From assembly GCF_003865095.1 (NCBI RefSeq), contig NZ_BHYK01000021.1, positions 1 to 64,000 on the forward strand: a stretch of 64,000 nt of DNA, written 5' to 3'. The DNA comes from Clostridium tagluense (GTDB taxonomy: Bacteria; Bacillota; Clostridia; Clostridiales; Clostridiaceae). The position numbers and the translations under genes were made by a program. The notes below the pieces were generated by a model. It was given only the letters and a program-made list of their open reading frames with translations, was not told the origin of the DNA and did no database searches. This document shows, piece by piece, positions 39,932 through 48,667 of this stretch (position 1 is its first letter; each line of letters starts with the position of its first letter).

Positions 39932-42913
39932 ATGAAAGATATGAATTTAAAAGATTTAATAGTTAGAAGATATACAAAGGAACTAGAAGGGCAAACAAAA
40001 AAGTCGGTATATGATTTATTCAAGTGGAAAAAGGTAGATGTATCAATTAAGGATTACAAATTAGGCACAATGATATATGAAGGTATTGATTTAGACTTTC
40101 CCGAGGATTATTCTCAACATGCTTGTGATATTATTGCTTCAAAATATTTTAAAATGGCAAATGTTCAAAATGATAGAGGATATGAATATTCATTAAAAGA
40201 AGTAATACATAGAATGGTTAAATTTTGGGTAGAAAGTGCTACAGATGAAAAATTAATAACTGTATCAGAGGGAGTCATATTATATGATGAATTAGCTTAT
40301 ATGTTCTTAAAACAAATGTTCGCTCCAAATTCTCCACAATGGTTTAATACTGGTCTTAAATATTATCCTTCAAATGAAGAAACTGATGGTAATTTTTACT
40401 ATAATACAGATTTAAAGAAAGTTGTCCAATCCAAGGATAGATATACAAGAACTCAAGCAAGTGCATGTTTTATTATAGGAATAGAAGATAAACTATTAGG
40501 AGCAAAATCTATATCAGAACAATATGTTACAGAAACAAAGCTATTTAAAGGTGGTTCGGGTACAGGAAGTAATTTCTCAGTTCTAAGAGCAAAAGGTGAA
40601 AGATTAAGTGGTGGAGGAGTTAGTAGTGGTGTTATGACTTTCTTAAAAGGTTATGATGCTAATGCAGGAAGTATAAAAAGTGGTGGAACTTTAAGACGGT
40701 CTGCTAAAATGAACCAATTATTTATTGACCATCCCGAAATAATGGATTACATAACTTGGAAATCTAAGGAAGAAGAAAAGGTAAGAGCATTAGGTAAAAT
40801 GGGATATGATACGTCATTCGGAGGAGAAGCCTATGAAACAGTAGCAGGCCAAAATGCTAATAATACAGTTAGAATGACAGATGAATTTATGTATAAGGTA
40901 GATGAATATGTAACTAAAGGAATTGATAGTAAATTTGAATTAAAAGGTAGAGTAGATAGTAGTGTTAATAAAATTGTAGATGTAAGTACATTATGGGATG
41001 CATTTGTTTCCTCTGCTCATGATTGTGCTGACCCTGCTCCTGCTTTTGATGGTACTTTTAATGCTTGGCATACTTGTCCTCGTGGAGAAGATGGAGAATA
41101 CAATGCTCCACATAATAGGATAAATTCTACAAATCCTTGTGGAGAATATGCATTTTTAGATGATACGGCTTGTAACTTAGCAAGTATAAATATTCTTAAA
41201 TTTTATAATGAAGAAACTAAGATTTTCGATGTTGAAGGATATAAACATTGCATAGGATTATTACAAATTATGCTAGAAGCTTCAATCCATTGGGGTCACT
41301 TCCCAACAGAGGATGTAGCAAGAAGAACCCATATGTTTAGGACTACTGGATTAGGAATTGCAAATTTAAGTGGACTATTAATGACAATGGGATTGCCTTA
41401 CGATTCTGAGGTAAGTAGAAATCTTGCAAGTTCACTAACATCTATCTTGACAGGTCAGTCATACTTTACCTCTTCATTAATGGCTAAAAAAATTGGGGCA
41501 TTTGAGAAATATGATATTAATAAGGATGATATGCTTAAAGTAATAAGAAATCATTCAAGAGTAAGCAAAGTAATTAATAGTAACTATGAAGGATTAAACT
41601 ATTCTCCTATTGAATTAAATCATCAAATATTATTAGAACTCAATTGGATTAACGTTTCTGATTCAGTAAAAACATGTTGGATAAATGCTTTAGGATTTGG
41701 TGAGTTATATGGATATAGAAATGCTCAAGTAACTGTAATTGCACCAACAGGAACAATTTCATTTGCTATGGATTGTCAAGCTACATCAATAGAACCTTTC
41801 TTTAGTCATGTAGCTTACAAGAAATTAGCAGATGGTGGAATGATGATTATGGTTAATCCATTAATGGAAAAAGCTTTATTTAACCTTGGATATAATAAAA
41901 TAGAAGTTAAAGATATTACAGATTATGTATTAGCAAAAAATACAGATGGCATGATAAAAGATGGTAAATTAGAAGGTGCTCCTCATTTGAAGGAAGAACA
42001 TTTGCCAATATTTGATACTGCTAACAAATGTGGCACAGGAAACAGATACATAAAACCAATGGCACATGTTCTAATGATGGCTTGTTTAACTCCTATGTTA
42101 TCGGGTGCTATTTCAAAAACTGTAAATTTACCGAAAGGTACTCTAAAACAAAAAGTCTCAGAAATATTCCTACAATCCTATAAATTAGGTTGTAAAGGAA
42201 TTACTATTTACATAGATGGTTCTAAGGTTTGTCAACCACTTAATAGTACAATTGATGGTGAGTTTGATGTGATGTATGAAGATATGTCGTATAATGATTT
42301 AATTAAAAAGGCATATGAATTGGAAAAACAAATGAATAAACCACGTAGAGATAAAATTAATGGAATAAGAAGAGGAACAACACACCCTGCCGAGGTTGCA
42401 GATATTAAAGTCTATACAACTGTAAATAGGCGTGAAAACGGTGAAATCTGTGAAATCTATATTACCACAGATAGAGAAGGTGGAACTATTACAGGATTAT
42501 TGAATTCCCTTTCAAAATCAATATCTGTAATGCTCCAAAATCACGTTGCACCAATAGATATAGCTAATATGTTGAAAGGTCAGAAATATGAACCAAATGG
42601 TTTTGTTAGTAGACACCCAAATATTAAATACTGTGATAGTATTTCAGATTTAATCAGTAGAATAATTGAAATGGAAATAGGAGATTATTCAAGGTGTCAA
42701 GTTAAACCAATTGAAAATATAGTTAAGCCTATAGTGGTTCTTCCAATAGAGAAAGAAATAATTATAAAACAAGAACAAATAACTGAAATTGAAAAACCAA
42801 AAGGCAAAAGGCTTTATGGAGAAATTTGTTCTAATTGTCATAGTGATAAACTTGTTCAAAATGGCACTTGTAAAGTATGTTTGGATTGTGCAACTACAAC
42901 TGGTTGCTCTTAA
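39932..42913 (+). CDS. nrdJ: class II (adenosylcobalamin) ribonucleotide reductase
   Basis: 993 aa. Reduces ribonucleotides to deoxyribonucleotides for phage DNA synthesis. Signs: APNSPQWFNTG, an early redox Cys in QASACF, GSGTGSNFS, NSTNPCGEYAF, TACNLASIN, APTGTIS, and a C-terminal Cys-rich tail (ICSNCHSDK...CKVCLDC) typical of NrdJ. No small NrdB/F subunit or NrdG activase is encoded nearby, fitting the single-chain B12 class, active with or without oxygen. The host must supply cobalamin. Ribosome site CGGAGG; followed by a strong terminator. Confidence 0.92.
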   Translation: MKDMNLKDLIVRRYTKELEGQTKKSVYDLFKWKKVDVSIKDYKLGTMIYEGIDLDFPEDYSQHACDIIASKYFKMANVQNDRGYEYSLKEVIHRMVKFWVESATDEKLITVSEGVILYDELAYMFLKQMFAPNSPQWFNTGLKYYPSNEETDGNFYYNTDLKKVVQSKDRYTRTQASACFIIGIEDKLLGAKSISEQYVTETKLFKGGSGTGSNFSVLRAKGERLSGGGVSSGVMTFLKGYDANAGSIKSGGTLRRSAKMNQLFIDHPEIMDYITWKSKEEEKVRALGKMGYDTSFGGEAYETVAGQNANNTVRMTDEFMYKVDEYVTKGIDSKFELKGRVDSSVNKIVDVSTLWDAFVSSAHDCADPAPAFDGTFNAWHTCPRGEDGEYNAPHNRINSTNPCGEYAFLDDTACNLASINILKFYNEETKIFDVEGYKHCIGLLQIMLEASIHWGHFPTEDVARRTHMFRTTGLGIANLSGLLMTMGLPYDSEVSRNLASSLTSILTGQSYFTSSLMAKKIGAFEKYDINKDDMLKVIRNHSRVSKVINSNYEGLNYSPIELNHQILLELNWINVSDSVKTCWINALGFGELYGYRNAQVTVIAPTGTISFAMDCQATSIEPFFSHVAYKKLADGGMMIMVNPLMEKALFNLGYNKIEVKDITDYVLAKNTDGMIKDGKLEGAPHLKEEHLPIFDTANKCGTGNRYIKPMAHVLMMACLTPMLSGAISKTVNLPKGTLKQKVSEIFLQSYKLGCKGITIYIDGSKVCQPLNSTIDGEFDVMYEDMSYNDLIKKAYELEKQMNKPRRDKINGIRRGTTHPAEVADIKVYTTVNRRENGEICEIYITTDREGGTITGLLNSLSKSISVMLQNHVAPIDIANMLKGQKYEPNGFVSRHPNIKYCDSISDLISRIIEMEIGDYSRCQVKPIENIVKPIVVLPIEKEIIIKQEQITEIEKPKGKRLYGEICSNCHSDKLVQNGTCKVCLDCATTTGCS

Positions 42914-42936
42914 ACTACTCTAGTAAATAAATTAAT

Positions 42937-42965
42937 GGGGGAGCAGTAAGCTCCCCTATATTTTA
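42937..42965 (+). terminator. intrinsic terminator after nrdJ
   Basis: GGGGGAGC / GCTCCCCT stem of 8 bp (42937-42944 with 42950-42957), 5-nt loop AGTAA, followed by ATATTTT. The clearest intrinsic terminator in the window; it ends the thioredoxin-NrdJ operon. Confidence 0.85.
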
Positions 42966-43029
42966 AAAACGTAAAATACATAATTATATAATAAAATAAA
43001 AAATACATAATAAAAGGGAGCTAATTAAA

Positions 43030-43761
43030 ATGAATAAACTAAATAAAAAACAAGCAACAGAATTTAAGAATGAAATGTTAGAAGGTATGAACACTGTTAA
43101 GGATTTAGTAATTTATGATACCTTAAATCAAGTTAAATCTCAAATGATGGAGATTGAAAAGCCAAAATTAAATGAAATGATATTATTCTTTAAAGAAGGG
43201 CATTTAGGATTAATACCTACAGGATATAGTGAAAAAGAAATTGACTTAACAACAATACCTATGCATTTTGGTAAAAGAAGTATATGCGAACATGATAAAT
43301 TTCAACGCCATCCAATCCCTTATATGCTTGTTAAACATGCTATAGAAGATAAATACTTTTTCATATTTAGAGAAAGTGGTTCTAATGAACTAAGATTAAT
43401 TGGTAAAAAAGGAATGGCAGGGGGACATGTAGGCATTGAAGATTATTGTGAAAACATTAATTATGTAATTTCAAGTGGCATGTATAGAGAACTTGAAGAA
43501 GAAATTGGAATAACTCAAGAAATGATTCAATCCTTAGAACTAATAGCAACAATTAAAGATAATGTTGGAATCAATGCAGACCATTTAGCTTTAGTTTATA
43601 AAATTACTATTGATACAAATGATATTAAATCCGAAGAAATTGGTGTCCAAAGTGGAATGTGGCTAAACAAAGAAGATATTTTAAGTCATTTTGATGAATT
43701 TGAGGATTGGTCACAACAAGTTATAAAGAATTACATATTTAAAGAAGGTGTCATCGAATAA
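43030..43761 (+). CDS. Nudix hydrolase-like protein (243 aa)
   Basis: Nudix box with a longer than usual middle: GGHVGIED...GMYRELEEEIGI (G...RE.EEE.G), in the second half; the N-terminal ~100 residues are extra. Nudix enzymes hydrolyse nucleoside diphosphates linked to other groups, such as ADP-ribose, NADH or oxidised dNTPs. It follows the ribonucleotide reductase operon, but the NAD genes make ADP-ribose or NAD(H) plausible substrates. Ribosome site AAGGGAG. Stop overlaps the next ATG. Confidence 0.8.
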   Translation: MNKLNKKQATEFKNEMLEGMNTVKDLVIYDTLNQVKSQMMEIEKPKLNEMILFFKEGHLGLIPTGYSEKEIDLTTIPMHFGKRSICEHDKFQRHPIPYMLVKHAIEDKYFFIFRESGSNELRLIGKKGMAGGHVGIEDYCENINYVISSGMYRELEEEIGITQEMIQSLELIATIKDNVGINADHLALVYKITIDTNDIKSEEIGVQSGMWLNKEDILSHFDEFEDWSQQVIKNYIFKEGVIE

Positions 43762-43922
43762 TGGTGAACGTTTCAACTAAAGATATAGCCCAAGCAATTA
43801 TATATACATATGATACAGACAACGAATTATATTCACATAGAATACTTGAGAAGAAACTTACTCAGAGGCTTAATCAAACACACACTGAAAATGGCATGTA
43901 TTATGAATTTAGTGTTTATTAA
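43761..43922 (+). CDS. hypothetical protein (53 aa)
   Basis: ATG overlaps the Nudix stop (TAATG), with AGAAGG upstream. Encodes a charged protein (MVNVSTKDIAQAIIYTYD...) with no motif. Probably translated by coupling. Confidence 0.5.
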   Translation: MVNVSTKDIAQAIIYTYDTDNELYSHRILEKKLTQRLNQTHTENGMYYEFSVY

Positions 43923-43947
43923 TGCAAGAAAATAGGAATGAGATATA

Positions 43948-44082
43948 ATGATGTACACATCAAGAAACTATAAAAGAATACTAGAGTACAATAGAATTGC
44001 TAAATGTGGCCATATAGCAAAAGAAATAAATAATAGGAAAAAACAGGAAGCGATTAGAAGAATATTAGAAATAATAGGATGA
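43948..44082 (+). CDS. basic small protein (44 aa)
   Basis: Two adjacent ATG codons behind an AGGA signal. Arg/Lys-rich helical peptide (YKRILEYNRIAK...RRILEIIG). May bind nucleic acid; not recognised. Confidence 0.4.
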   Translation: MMYTSRNYKRILEYNRIAKCGHIAKEINNRKKQEAIRRILEIIG

Positions 44083-44102
44083 ATAATCCAAAGGGGTAAT
44101 AA

Positions 44103-44230
44103 ATGGAATTGAATAGAAATAATTTAATAGATGGTCAGAAAGTATTGAGATATATAATTCTTTAGTTAAACATCAAATTAGTATGCTAGAAGATTTATTA
44201 AATGATTGTGAATTGGATATTATAAAATAA
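44103..44230 (+). pseudogene. small gene with a one-base shift in a T run
   Basis: ATG behind AAGGGG reads MELNRNNL... and stops after 20 codons. Shifting frame after the seventh codon, at TTT of AATAATTTAAT, gives an uninterrupted continuation (NRWSESIEIYNSLVKH...DIIK) to the stop at 44230. A missing T (AATTTTAAT) would restore a ~43-residue protein. It is a recent frameshift, a sequencing error or an expressed frameshift. Confidence 0.5.
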
Positions 44231-44244
44231 GAAGGAGTAGATAT

Positions 44245-44907
44245 ATGGGAAAGAAAATGTTAAGTATATTGACTAATTTTTCGTGTCATTGGGGTTGTAG
44301 CTATTGTGTTTATAGAGAAAATGGGATAAAAATTCCTTATACCGATACATTCCAGTTTGGATGGGACAACTTAGCAAAAATATTAGAGTTACATAAAGGT
44401 GAAATTATTAGTTTAAGTGGTGGTGGAGACCCACTATATGAATATGAGGAAAATAATAATAAGTTATTTTATATAAAATTATTTAATTTACTAGAAGAAT
44501 ATAACTGCACCCTAGAGTTACACACCTCTATATTTGATGAAAAATTTCCTTATTATAAATGTGAAAGAGTTGTATTCCATTTGACTATGCCAACTCAAAT
44601 TTCAATAATAAATGATAGATTTTTTAAACTTCCTAAATTCGTAAGAGCAGTTTATGTGGTTCAAGAATATTATACAAAAGCATTGATAACAGAAATCACT
44701 AACAATGTGAATAATTCTAATAATTCTATAAATGAATTGTCATTTAGACAAATGATTGATTTCGATGGCAAAGCAACAAATTATCTTCATGATTATTTAT
44801 TAGAGTCACATATGAAAAACGGAAAATGGTATTACATAGAGCAAAACGATTATAATGATTACTTTGTACATGACCATATAGAAAAAGAATATTTAAATAT
44901 AAAATAA
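44245..44907 (+). CDS. radical SAM protein (220 aa)
   Basis: FSCHWGCSYC provides the CX3CX2C ligands for a 4Fe-4S cluster, near residue 13, and ISLSGGGDP matches the GGE-type SAM-binding motif. No auxiliary-cluster domain or fused partner. Phage radical SAM proteins are mostly uncharacterised; substrates could be a nucleotide, tRNA or a peptide. Not QueE by visible motifs. Short for the family (a partial TIM barrel). AAGGAG site. Confidence 0.75.
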   Translation: MGKKMLSILTNFSCHWGCSYCVYRENGIKIPYTDTFQFGWDNLAKILELHKGEIISLSGGGDPLYEYEENNNKLFYIKLFNLLEEYNCTLELHTSIFDEKFPYYKCERVVFHLTMPTQISIINDRFFKLPKFVRAVYVVQEYYTKALITEITNNVNNSNNSINELSFRQMIDFDGKATNYLHDYLLESHMKNGKWYYIEQNDYNDYFVHDHIEKEYLNIK

Positions 44908-44931
44908 TTGGAAATCACTAAGGAGGATACT

Positions 44932-45276
44932 ATGAAAAAATATGAGAATTTAGATAATTTTAAAGGAAGAATTCATACAGTGGAAGTAACATTACAAGAG
45001 GGTGAGTATAAAGGTACATTCAAACAAAAGATTGGCGGAAACTGTTTTGGGAAAACAATTTTAGACAGTATAGATATTGATGAAATACCTGTAGATGAAC
45101 AGTTTGAAGAAAATAATTGTCAGTTGCAAATTATAGAAAATGATAAAGGAGAATATTGGTATACTTGTGTTTTAAAAGATGATGAAGGGAATGAAAGTAA
45201 CATAGAAGAAGAAGCAAGATATTTACAGAACTTAGTAGTTAAACTTGAAATAGTAGATTGTAAAATAGAAGAATAA
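44932..45276 (+). CDS. hypothetical protein, possibly DUF5406-like (114 aa)
   Basis: Start at ATG seven bases after AAGGAGG (a TTG eight codons upstream lacks a site). Contains HTVEVTLQEGEYKG and IGGNCFGKTILD, resembling small phage proteins of the DUF5406 type as I recall them. Acidic C-terminus. Function unknown. Confidence 0.45.
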   Translation: MKKYENLDNFKGRIHTVEVTLQEGEYKGTFKQKIGGNCFGKTILDSIDIDEIPVDEQFEENNCQLQIIENDKGEYWYTCVLKDDEGNESNIEEEARYLQNLVVKLEIVDCKIEE

Positions 45277-45308
45277 CTAATAATTCAGTAAAGAGGAGAA
45301 ATAGAAAG

Positions 45309-45596
45309 ATGAAAGAAGCTTTAGCCTTAAATATAGAGGGTGTTAAATGTGATGTATGTGATTATAGAAATGATGATGTTAAATTGAGAGAATATGAAGA
45401 ATGGTTGAATAAACCTTGTCCTCAGTGTGGAGCAAATTTATTAACACAAGAAGATTTTGATAATGTACAAATGTTGTTTTCCTTTTCTAAAATGATGAAT
45501 GAGATTTTACCTAAATCAAAAGATAATGAGCCATTAGCAACTATGGATATAAAGATGGATGGTACAGGAAATATGGAATTTAAACTAATCGAATAA
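45309..45596 (+). CDS. zinc-ribbon protein (95 aa)
   Basis: Two CxxC knuckles: CDVCDY at ~15 and CPQCGA at ~37, then a helix and a beta strand. Small metal-binding protein seen in many Firmicute phages; no known activity. Ribosome site AGAGGAG. Confidence 0.55.
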   Translation: MKEALALNIEGVKCDVCDYRNDDVKLREYEEWLNKPCPQCGANLLTQEDFDNVQMLFSFSKMMNEILPKSKDNEPLATMDIKMDGTGNMEFKLIE

Positions 45597-45622
45597 TTGT
45601 AAAACTCAAAAGGATGGTTATA

Positions 45623-46045
45623 AATGGACATCATATTGGAAAGTGAAAAGCTTCAAGTTACTAAAATCTTAAAAAAACAAAAGCAGAAATGTTTAAGGAT
45701 TTAAAAGTGGACAAGACTATATTACTTTCAATTGCAGTTAAACGGGCAGGTCATAATGGTGGAGCAATATATGCAAGTTATATAACTGTGGAAAACTTAG
45801 ATAGCAAAGAATGTACATACAAGTCTTTTAATGAAATAAATAAGTTCTTGGATTGTTTTGAATTTAAAAGCTTAAACAGGAATAAACCAAAATCTATTGA
45901 GGAATTAAATGAAGAGCTATGCGAATATTGTTCCTTAGAAGAATCACAAAATGGAGTTCATTGTTATGGTGGAGAACCTGTGATGTGTGTAGACAGTAAT
46001 TGTTGTGGCAAAGCATATACAAATTACTTGGAAGATAATAAATAA
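45623..46045 (+). CDS. Cys-rich protein read through a -1 frameshift at an A7 run
   Basis: The ATG at 45623 has an AAAGGATGG site but its frame closes at 45703. The frame from 45689 to 46045 is long but its ATG has no ribosome site. They join by a -1 shift in CTTAAAAAAAC (A7 at ~45672-45678), giving ...LQVTKILKK-TKAEMFKDLKV..., a natural sequence. The ~140-residue product has a beta-rich middle and a Cys cluster (CEYCSLEES...CVDSNCCG). Either a programmed frameshift at A-AAA-AAA, a real mutation, or a homopolymer error. The family was not recognised. Confidence 0.55.
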
Positions 46046-46065
46046 TTATAAAATGGAGGTATATT

Positions 46066-46188
46066 ATGAAAATTAAAATATTTAAAGGTAAGGTACATAT
46101 GAATTACACTTGGACATGCAGTTATTGTGGTTGTAGGGTAACAGAATGTTATGATGACCCTTGGAGATGTCCCGATTGTCATAAATAA
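46066..46188 (+). CDS. mini zinc ribbon (40 aa)
   Basis: Short frame behind TGGAGG: TCSYCGCRV and RCPDCHK supply two CxxC knuckles in a rubredoxin-like arrangement. Preceded by an AATTATAAAA motif overlapping the previous stop. Probably a real small metal protein. Confidence 0.55.
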   Translation: MKIKIFKGKVHMNYTWTCSYCGCRVTECYDDPWRCPDCHK

Positions 46189-46212
46189 TATAAATAAAAG
46201 GAGCAATTAACT

Positions 46213-46449
46213 ATGAAAGAGCAAATAATGTTATTTATAAAATATTTCCTATCAATAAAAGAAGGTACAAATAAAGATATAAAAGCATCTAAGATTAAAG
46301 AGATTACATTTAGTCCTAAATTTCATCAAGAGTTAATTAAACAACAATACATAAAAAAAGATAATAATACTTTTAGAGAATACCCATTTACAATAGATAG
46401 TGAAGAAGGGGCAGATTATTGGGGAATGTATTTGGAGGAGCTTAAATAA
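46213..46449 (+). CDS. hypothetical protein (78 aa)
   Basis: Helical N-terminus (MKEQIMLFIKYFLSIKEG) and an acidic, aromatic C-terminus. AAAGGAG site. The last base is shared with the next ATG. Not recognised. Confidence 0.5.
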   Translation: MKEQIMLFIKYFLSIKEGTNKDIKASKIKEITFSPKFHQELIKQQYIKKDNNTFREYPFTIDSEEGADYWGMYLEELK

Positions 46450-46643
46450 TGTTAACTAATGTTAGTTGTGAAAATTGTAGACACCAAAATATTTGCAAGT
46501 ATTCAGAAAAATTAATACAGGTAACTGCAACTGTGAATGAAATCGGAATGGATTTTGAGTTGCATAGTCCTATAAAATTAATCATTACATGTCATAGATT
46601 CGAGAAAAAGCCTCAAAAACAAGATGGTTTTTATCCTAGGTAG
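46449..46643 (+). CDS. small Cys-containing protein (64 aa)
   Basis: Begins VSCENCRHQNICKYSE, a CxxC...C start seen in a common small-protein family of Firmicute phages, with one more Cys later. Probably binds zinc. Overlaps the previous stop; GGAGG lies inside the upstream gene. Confidence 0.55.
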   Translation: MLTNVSCENCRHQNICKYSEKLIQVTATVNEIGMDFELHSPIKLIITCHRFEKKPQKQDGFYPR

Positions 46644-46684
46644 TACATAATACGAAAAAATATGTATTAATGAAAGGAGAAAAT

Positions 46685-46789
46685 ATGTTTAAAATAATAC
46701 CGTTTGGCTATATCGGAACTGTTCTATTACTAATGGGCATATCAATTTTTATAGGTATTACAATTTCTCAAATATGGTTAAAAGATTAA
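46685..46789 (+). CDS. single-helix membrane micro-protein (34 aa)
   Basis: ATG behind AAAGGAG; almost all of it is one hydrophobic helix (GYIGTVLLLMGISIFIGITI). Small membrane peptides of this type can act as holin-like or regulatory subunits; no evidence decides. Confidence 0.5.
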   Translation: MFKIIPFGYIGTVLLLMGISIFIGITISQIWLKD

Positions 46790-46848
46790 CTCATATTTTA
46801 AGAATAGTCTGTACCCAAAGATTAATTCAAAAGGAGATGTAGTCATAT

Positions 46849-47436
46849 ATGCATAAAGAACTAGTCTATTTAAAAGGTTTTGCAAAAGGAAAGCAATATT
46901 GGAACATGCTTAAAGCAATCCAAGTCGCAATAGAATTACATGACGGCCAGAAACGTAAACTGGGAGGAGATTATATAGAACATCCCATGCGTGTTGTTAG
47001 CGAATTAGTTGCTCTAAGATTATATGATGAAACATTATTGACAAGTGCGATACTGCATGATGTGGTTGAGGATTGTAACACCTCACGGAACGACTTAGTA
47101 TTAGAATATGGATTCAGTCATGATGTAGAAACCTTAGTATCATTGTTAAGTAAGACGAAAGATATGTCTACACCTGTTTATTATGAAGGAATTAGCTTTG
47201 ATATAAGAGCAATTCTGATAAAGGTATCAGACAGATGCCATAATATATCTACAATGATTGATGCTTTCACAATTGAAAAGATGAAGGAATATATAGAAGA
47301 AACAGAAACCTATGTAATCCCATTATGTAAATATGGAATAAACCATTACCCCGAATATTCGGATGAATTATTCGTAATGAGAAATCATATTGAAAGTGTA
47401 ATAGTCTGCATTAAGGCATTTGTTAAAAACAAATAA
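46849..47436 (+). CDS. MESH1/SpoT-type HD hydrolase
   Basis: 195 aa HD-domain protein with the alarmone-hydrolase arrangement: AIELHDGQKRKLGGDYIEHP (His31, His45), AILHDVVED (His70-Asp71, Glu74-Asp75) and KVSDRCHN (Asp128). It lacks a synthetase domain, so it resembles small alarmone hydrolases, which remove pyrophosphate from (p)ppGpp. In a phage it may keep the stringent response or alarmone-type toxins from halting infection; human MESH1 also acts on NADPH. Ribosome site AAGGAGATG. Confidence 0.82.
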   Translation: MHKELVYLKGFAKGKQYWNMLKAIQVAIELHDGQKRKLGGDYIEHPMRVVSELVALRLYDETLLTSAILHDVVEDCNTSRNDLVLEYGFSHDVETLVSLLSKTKDMSTPVYYEGISFDIRAILIKVSDRCHNISTMIDAFTIEKMKEYIEETETYVIPLCKYGINHYPEYSDELFVMRNHIESVIVCIKAFVKNK

Positions 47437-47469
47437 TATTGAATTAAAGACATACTAGGAGGCATATTA

Positions 47470-47817
47470 ATGGCTTATGAAATAGTTAAAAGATTAAAGT
47501 GCATTACAAATAAAAAATTAAACAACGAGGGATTAGTAGTTTTAACAGTAGGAGAGATTTATGATTCTGCCTATAGTAACTCAACCCCTAGCTCAGAGTC
47601 ATTTGGGGCATTTAATGATGATGGGGAACTACAGAACTTCAACAAAAGATATTTTGAAGTTTATGATATATATATAAAGGAAAATACAGGATGGGAAATT
47701 AAATGTAATGATTGTTATAGGGGACTATCCGTTAAGGATTTAATAAAAAATAATTATAAATGTCCGAGATGTGGGCAGGTGTTCTTAACCAAGGAGGAAC
47801 TTGTAAATGTGGATTAG
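47470..47817 (+). CDS. protein with C-terminal zinc ribbon (115 aa)
   Basis: Beta-rich N-terminus (VLTVGEIYDS...FNKRYFEVYD) and CNDCYRG ... CPRCGQVF at the end, two zinc knuckles. The end overlaps the next gene by 11 bases, whose ribosome site AAGGAGG lies inside this gene. Not recognised. Confidence 0.55.
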   Translation: MAYEIVKRLKCITNKKLNNEGLVVLTVGEIYDSAYSNSTPSSESFGAFNDDGELQNFNKRYFEVYDIYIKENTGWEIKCNDCYRGLSVKDLIKNNYKCPRCGQVFLTKEELVNVD

Positions 47818-48061
47818 AAGCCAACAGAACCAAACATTAATTAAAACTAAATCAATTAGTATTAGGGCTAGTGTTGGGGGTACTGTTTCTATAGTAGACA
47901 TTAATACTAATATACAATTAGGATTCTACAAAACAGGGACAAGAGCTATGGAAGTGCTAAATGAATTTGAAAACTTTATCATTACTCAATCAAGAATGTT
48001 AAATAACCAAGATAAATATAATATTGAACTCATTGAATATGTTTACAAAATGCCACAGTAA
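47807..48061 (+). CDS. MWIRSQ-type small phage protein (84 aa)
   Basis: Starts MWIRSQQNQTLI and contains LGFYKTGTRAMEVLNEFENF, matching a widespread small-protein family of Clostridial and Bacillus phages (MWIRSQD...; G.Y....A..VL). Predicted single beta domain plus helix. Function unknown; the family itself seems recognisable. Confidence 0.6.
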   Translation: MWIRSQQNQTLIKTKSISIRASVGGTVSIVDINTNIQLGFYKTGTRAMEVLNEFENFIITQSRMLNNQDKYNIELIEYVYKMPQ

Positions 48062-48085
48062 TTAGCAATTCAAAAGGAGAAACTT

Positions 48086-48667
48086 ATGAGAGAAGAATAT
48101 AAAATAAAATTAAAATGGAAGATTTATCACGGAGATTTAAAAGATATAAATAGTTTTGAATATAGTTGCTTTAAATTTAAATGTAAACTAAATACTCAAG
48201 AACTTATGGAAAAATTTGCCGAGGTTGTTTGTTCTGATGGAACTCTATTACCTTGGGATATATGTAATTTTTTCTTAAGAAATGATGTCCCTTATTCAAT
48301 AAATTTTAGGTATGTGAGACCAATAAACTTTCATGGCAATTATATATTATGGAAAGCAGTAATGTTTTTGAAAAAACAAAAAATAAAATTAGATTTTAAT
48401 AATTGGAAAGATAGTTTTGAAATAAAACCTACAATTGAGAAAAAACTTAATAATGAGAAAGAAAGATATGAGTTTATGTTCCACATATTAAATAAAAAAT
48501 CAAGAAAATTATTCTTTGTAGAAGTAGATAGCAATATTTGGTGGAAGCCAAAAATTATAAAAAGAAATTTTGAATCTTGTAGTCGAGTATTTTCTATAGG
48601 TTGGTTATTTATGCAGATAGGATTGATGAAATTTAAAGAAAAAAGGGAGAATGATATAAATGTATAA
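48086..48667 (+). CDS. hypothetical protein (193 aa)
   Basis: Basic, aromatic-rich alpha/beta protein with no recognised motif. AAAGGAG site. Overlaps the RNA ligase start by eight bases, so the two are coupled. Confidence 0.5.
   Translation: MREEYKIKLKWKIYHGDLKDINSFEYSCFKFKCKLNTQELMEKFAEVVCSDGTLLPWDICNFFLRNDVPYSINFRYVRPINFHGNYILWKAVMFLKKQKIKLDFNNWKDSFEIKPTIEKKLNNEKERYEFMFHILNKKSRKLFFVEVDSNIWWKPKIIKRNFESCSRVFSIGWLFMQIGLMKFKEKRENDINV

Noticed and set aside
44245-44907. QueE (7-deazaguanine pathway) assignment
   Set aside because: No other queuosine-pathway gene was seen and the size and motifs do not specifically match.
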